DNA of 64,000 bases from an uncultured Gemmiger sp. (lineage in GTDB: Bacteria > Bacillota > Clostridia > Oscillospirales > Ruminococcaceae): positions 49,389 through 113,388 of the forward strand of contig CALXBE010000005.1 of the NCBI GenBank assembly GCA_944386495.1. Reading direction: 5' to 3'. A program made the translations under genes and the position numbers. Positions within the stretch are counted from its first letter, which is position 1, and each line of letters begins with the position of its first letter. Positions 61,389 to 64,000 of the stretch are shown piece after piece. Under the pieces are notes generated by a model. The model was given only the letters and a program-made list of their open reading frames with translations, made no database searches and was not told where the DNA came from.

Positions 61389-61500
61389 TTATTATATCAT
61401 AGGATGTTTTTAGATTCTACTTCTTTAAGAACTACCGCTCAACGGGACTACGGGCAGCGTTTCATATATTCCAACAAGAAAGGAGTGGTACTCCCAACAG

Positions 61501-61524
61501 GCCAGCCGGCGGGCTGGCTTTTTC
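61501..61524 (+). terminator. Isolated terminator-like hairpin in the degraded region
   Basis: GCCAGCC (61501-61507), a four-base loop and GGCTGGC (61512-61518), then TTTTTC. No intact gene lies just upstream, so it is probably left over from the mobile element. Confidence 0.7.
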
Positions 61525-61550
61525 TATTTCACAACGAAGGAGGTTTTTAG

Positions 61551-61891
61551 GTGGCTGACGACAAAAAGAACATTCCAGACGCTGGAAAAGTGGCCGAGTC
61601 TCCCAAGTTGGGAAGTGTCCCCATTGCGGCGAAGCCGTCTACGAGGGCAAGAAAAACTATTACTGCGGAAACCGGGCCTGCCAGTTTGTCAGGTGGAAGA
61701 ATGACCGATTTTTTGAGGAACGGGGCAAGATGTTCGCCCCGAAGATCGCCGCCGCGCTGCTCAAAGACGGAAAGGCAAAGGTAAAGGGCCTACGCTTCAT
61801 GAAAACCGGCAAAACCTACGACGGGACGGTACTTTAGGTTGATGCCGGCGGGAAGTATGTCAATTACCGCGTGGAGAAAAGGAGCGGATGA
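61551..61891 (+). pseudogene. Conjugative-element zinc-ribbon domain protein, frameshifted
   Basis: A ribosome site (AAGGAGG) and GTG 61551 start MADDKKNIPDAGKVAESPKLG. The sequence then moves to the next frame, where CPHCGEAVYEGKKNYYCGNRAC (a zinc ribbon), FEERGKMFAPKIAAALLKDGKAKVKGL and KTGKTYDGTVL continue. A missing A at about 61614 (GGGAAGTGT) explains the shift. An in-frame TAG after GTVL then precedes VDAGGKYVNYRVEK to 61891. Such zinc-ribbon domains occur at the C-termini of topoisomerases and helicases of Firmicute conjugative elements. It is a dead remnant. Confidence 0.7.
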
Positions 61892-61937
61892 AGTAACATA
61901 AATCTCTGATCCGGCCACCCTGCCGGGTCGGGGACTT
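61892..61937 (+). repeat. Imperfect direct repeat, copy A
   Basis: Bases 61901-61934 match 62641-62674 at 30 of 34 positions, both preceded by a GTAACATA element (61893-61900). In copy B 33 extra bases separate that element from the repeat. The repeat is internally G/C-rich and partly self-complementary. The two copies flank the AT-rich gene at 62065. Confidence 0.7.
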
Positions 61938-61983
61938 AATGTATTAGGAAATCTGCCTGATCCCATGTTTTCTCTCGTTAAGT

Positions 61984-62025
61984 TTGCAATTATATATTGC
62001 AGGATGTGGCTATCCGTGATACGAT
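61984..62025 (+). promoter_or_regulatory. Promoter region of the AT-rich orphan gene
   Basis: TTGCAG (61997-62002), a 17-base spacer and TACGAT (62020-62025) with an extended TGA. A TGCAAT-N5-ATTGCA inverted repeat (about 61985-62001) overlaps the -35. Confidence 0.5.
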
Positions 62026-62064
62026 AAATTAAAAAAGCAAATTGAAATTTTAGGAGGTAAAATC

Positions 62065-62421
62065 ATGGGATTATTTGATAAGTTCAAAGGGAAAAAAGAG
62101 AGTATCGATTGGAGTGATGCTTATAATGCCATACCAAAGTTTTACATGAAACCTGATGGTAGTCCGTTTGGTTCCATAGCCTTAACTGAGGGAACTAAAA
62201 CTGCACTTCCTAAAAATCCACAGTTGGAGTACAAAGTTGATGGAAAGTCAGTAACCGAGTGGAAACTGGTGCTTGTTAGCACATCTAAAGCGACAGTTAT
62301 AGGTGCTACCGACTATTTTATTGCCTTGGAAAAAATTGGACAGTATTCTCTTGATGCAAATAGAAATGCAATATTGATTAAAGAACTTTCTTTAGTAGAA
62401 TTAGAAAATTTAGTAGAATAA
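62065..62421 (+). CDS. AT-rich orphan gene, hypothetical protein
   Basis: I do not recognise this 118-residue protein. It begins MGLFDKFKGKKESIDWSDAY and has YKVDGKSVTEWKLVLVSTSKATVIGATDYFIALEKIG. It is soluble, with no signal peptide. The codon choice (many TTA, AAA, ATA and GTT) is very unlike the GC-rich host, so it was probably acquired. AGGAGG and a promoter precede the ATG. It lies between the two direct repeats and between mobile-element fragments. A cargo or immunity-type gene is possible but unproven. Confidence 0.78.
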   Translation: MGLFDKFKGKKESIDWSDAYNAIPKFYMKPDGSPFGSIALTEGTKTALPKNPQLEYKVDGKSVTEWKLVLVSTSKATVIGATDYFIALEKIGQYSLDANRNAILIKELSLVELENLVE

Positions 62422-62521
62422 AGTTGTTTGCATATTTTGCATATCATAATTTATCATTTGTTGGGACTAGATGATTCAAACTTATAAACTTAATATCCGT
62501 CGCCCACCGGCGACACCACCC

Positions 62522-62557
62522 AGCAGGAAATCTTTCAAAGGTTTCCTGCTTTTCTTA
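62522..62557 (+). terminator. Terminator-like hairpin downstream of the orphan gene
   Basis: AGCAGGAAA (62522-62530) and TTTCCTGCT (62542-62550) followed by TTTCTT. Confidence 0.7.
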
Positions 62558-62599
62558 TGCCATTTTTCAGAAAGGAGGGTTGCCATAGAAGTTGGCGGA

Positions 62600-62674
62600 G
62601 TAACATAGCAAGCATCGGAAGTGTAGCCACATTTCCGATAAATCCCTGATCCAGCCACCTTGCCGGGCCGGGGA
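62600..62674 (+). repeat. Imperfect direct repeat, copy B
   Basis: The partner of the repeat at 61893-61934; the core 62641-62674 differs from copy A at 4 of 34 bases. This copy keeps 33 extra bases after the GTAACATA element. Confidence 0.7.
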
Positions 62675-62727
62675 TTTTGCTTGTTGGGGAAAGCCCCAAA
62701 CCCCTGTTCTTATCTACCAAGTACTAA

Positions 62728-63234
62728 CTCGGGCGCTCGGCAAAGGTGGCAGAAAATGCCCGGGTACGCAAGAAGCGGGAGCTGGATGGGCTACTGGCCC
62801 GGGACAGGGAGCTGGATATGCTCTTTGAACGGCTCTACGAGGACAATGTGTCCGGCAAAATCGACGATGCCCGGTTCGCCAAAATGTCCAAGCGGTATGA
62901 GCAGGAACAGGGCGAAAACGCCGGACGGATTAAGGTGTTGCGTCTGGAGCTAAAAAAGCTGGAAGATAAGCGGATGGATGTGGACACCTTCTTGGAAACG
63001 GTGCGGCGCTACACCGACGCCACCACCATCACCAAGCGGATGGTTGCCGAGCTCATTCAGTACATCGAGGTTTATCCGGCGGTCAAGGAGGACGGCATTA
63101 CCAATCAGCGGGTAACGATCCACTACAACTGCATCGGGGCTTTTGAGGTTCCGGATCGCCGGAAGATCCCCGAGCGGGACATTCTTTTGGAAACGAGAAA
63201 GGTAAGCTACGCCCCCACACAGATCGCTATATAA
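62728..63234 (+). pseudogene. Serine recombinase, C-terminal fragment (DUF4368-type)
   Basis: The frame (open from 62728) encodes the C-terminal ~165 residues of a large serine recombinase: a coiled KKRELDGLLARDRELDMLFERLYED segment, KIDDARFAKMSKRYEQEQGE, the LEDKRMDVDTFLETVRRYTD block and a TITKRMVAELIQYIEVYPAVK segment, then RVTIHYNCIGAF. The catalytic resolvase domain and its Ser are absent, and no start codon with a ribosome site is near. These recombinases mobilise Tn4451-like or conjugative elements. It is a relic. Confidence 0.8.
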
Positions 63235-63244
63235 ACTTGGAAAT

Positions 63245-63300
63245 AAAAAATGCGGAGTATTATCAACAGACCTTTTCAGATCCTATAAGGACACTCCGCA
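63245..63300 (-). terminator. Terminator of the tRNA-Pro gene
   Basis: On the minus strand, directly after the tRNA CCA end, TGCGGAGT (63300-63293) can pair with ACTCCGCA (63258-63251), followed by a T-run (plus-strand AAAAAA at 63245-63250). The native terminator shows that the left side is the original downstream flank of the tRNA gene. Confidence 0.75.
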
Positions 63301-63345
63301 TGGTCCGAGTGACAGGATTCGAACCTGCGGCATCCTGCTCCCAAA
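63301..63345 (-). tRNA. 3' half of a tRNA-Pro (probable attachment-site copy)
   Basis: The minus strand reads TTTGGGAGCAGG, then the variable region, the T-arm GCAGGTTCGAATCCTGT, the acceptor strand CACTCGG, and ACCA. This is the part of a proline tRNA (anticodon TGG) from the anticodon loop to the encoded CCA. The 5' half, including the D-arm and the 5' anticodon stem, is missing; the bases to the right do not continue the tRNA. The likely cause is site-specific integration at the tRNA 3' half, with the intact tRNA at the far end of the element, beyond the window. Confidence 0.82.
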
Positions 63346-63828
63346 CGTGTGTCGGAACTTTCAGACGGCACTCTGCCGCCCTCTTTGGCCCTTTCCTCTG
63401 CTCCGGCAGTTTATCTTTGACACTCTTTTGCCCTGCGTGTTTCAAGCAAAACTTTTCGTCTTTTGGGATTTGTGTGGGATTGAATTCTGTGTATTAAAAG
63501 ATATTCCGCCAGATTTGAGGGGCGATGACAGGCCAATCACCTCAGAGCAGAGGCGCAGAAACTGCGCCGCATAAACAAAGAATACAAGTGGAACCCGCCT
63601 TGACGCGAAAAGTTCTTTCCCTACTCTATTGTATTATTCTGCAGATTCAGTGCCGCTTCGGGACCTTAAGCTACAGATGTTTAGCAAAAAGCATACCATT
63701 TCATCAACGGCAGTTACCAAAATAAACAAGAAATATCATAGCTTAGCTTTTTGGTTATATAGATGGAGGATATAAGCGAAGGACCAAATAAAAAACTATA
63801 TTGTCTCCCAATGTTGATAGATGTTTCG
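63346..63828. other. Gene-free stretch at the presumed element end
   Basis: I see no supported gene. Several short frames are open but none has a good start or family match. A 17-base palindrome GGCGCAG-AAA-CTGCGCC lies at 63552-63568. From about 63590 the sequence becomes AT-rich. No integrase is readable here. Confidence 0.6.
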
Positions 63829-63857
63829 TTGACTGCCTATTTGCCAAGAGTTATAAT
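63829..63857 (+). promoter_or_regulatory. Near-consensus promoter of the last gene
   Basis: TTGACT (63829-63834), a 17-base spacer and TATAAT (63852-63857). Confidence 0.78.
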
Positions 63858-63923
63858 CATCGCATAAGAATCGCAAAGTGTGGTTTTTAAGATGACTATT
63901 TGATGCGCCCGGAGGAACAAGCC

Positions 63924-64000
63924 ATGATTGAGCAGGTAAGGGAAAAGGTTAAACGGCACATTAAAACACATTCTGAACGTTCTGTTGAGGACCGTTCTGC
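63924..64000 (+). CDS. Start of an unidentified gene (partial)
   Basis: ATG 63924 has GGAGGA (63911-63916) 7 bases upstream and a strong promoter 67 bases earlier. The first 25 residues are MIEQVREKVKRHIKTHSERSVEDRS, basic and helical in character, and the frame runs off the window. An in-frame ATG at 63903 is possible. Too little is present to name it; a regulatory or transfer gene of the adjacent element is one guess. Confidence 0.55.
   Translation, partial: MIEQVREKVKRHIKTHSERSVEDRS

Larger units (their letters stand above)
62422..62727. other. Gene-free stretch with hairpins and repeat copy B
   Basis: No gene is supported. It contains a small palindrome (GTCGCC-N4-GGCGAC, 62499-62514), a terminator-like hairpin (62522-62557) and copy B of the direct repeat (62600-62674). 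It then runs into the recombinase fragment. Confidence 0.7.

Noticed and set aside
63263-63490. A minus-strand frame reading through the tRNA fragment (NPTQIPKDEKFC...AAGSNPVT)
   Set aside because: It begins at a stop, has no ribosome site, and its last part is the tRNA sequence itself.
1-64000. CRISPR arrays and rRNA genes
   Set aside because: No regularly spaced repeat series and no rRNA-like conserved blocks were seen.

Overview
This window looks like chromosome from a GC-rich, low-oxygen Firmicute, most likely a gut Clostridia of the Oscillospiraceae/Ruminococcaceae type. The support is an ECF transporter module beside truA, a ClpE-type unfoldase with an N-terminal zinc finger, a CotH/VTC/DUF4956 operon, DegV, PadR, DUF5711, DUF6132 and TIGR04076 proteins, strong AGGAGG ribosome sites with frequent TTG starts, and a bilirubin-reductase-like operon. 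The species cannot be named from sequence alone. Nearly all DNA up to about 61.38 kb is dense, GC-rich core-like sequence. After that the base composition drops and the contents are degraded mobile DNA.

Layout: 1-2.5 kb is the end of an amino-acid ABC transporter plus a MATE exporter. 2.5-5.7 kb is a VTC/DUF4956/CotH operon. 5.7-9 kb holds a second MATE exporter, a ketopantoate-reductase-family enzyme and a YhhN-like membrane protein. 9-21.5 kb is a housekeeping run: ruvCAB, glmM, an rRNA methyltransferase, ecfA1-ecfA2-ecfT-truA, DUF5711, CvpA and a ClpE-like ATPase. 21.5-28.5 kb has a secreted HExxH protein, a heterodimeric ABC exporter, a HAD phosphatase, an EamA exporter and a metallo-beta-lactamase-fold hydrolase. 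28.6-36.1 kb carries pstSCAB-phoU and trkAH. 36.1-40.4 kb has adenine deaminase and small or unknown genes.

The most interesting locus is 40.4-42.53 kb on the minus strand: a MarR regulator, a short old-yellow-enzyme-type flavoprotein with an HGDR active-site signature and a Cys cluster, and a flavodoxin. This matches the bilQRS bilirubin reductase arrangement. Its promoter carries two near-identical palindromes, and the reductase frame has no ATG, GTG or TTG at the right place.

42.6-61.1 kb continues with an AI-2E permease, a LysR regulator, a frameshifted ABC half-transporter, a BcrA-like ABC transporter divergent from a two-component system, an eight-gene overlapping minus-strand operon of small hydrolases, flavodoxin and a peptide deformylase paralogue, a PadR-controlled flavoprotein operon with a perfect operator palindrome, and divergent DegV and TetR genes.

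From 61.1 kb to the end the DNA is a patchwork: a 5'-truncated DUF1801 gene, a frameshifted zinc-ribbon domain of conjugative-element type, an AT-rich orphan gene between imperfect direct repeats, the C-terminal end of a serine recombinase, and the 3' half of a tRNA-Pro with its own terminator. The tRNA fragment marks the left junction of an element that probably continues past the window. The last 77 bases begin a new gene behind a near-consensus promoter.
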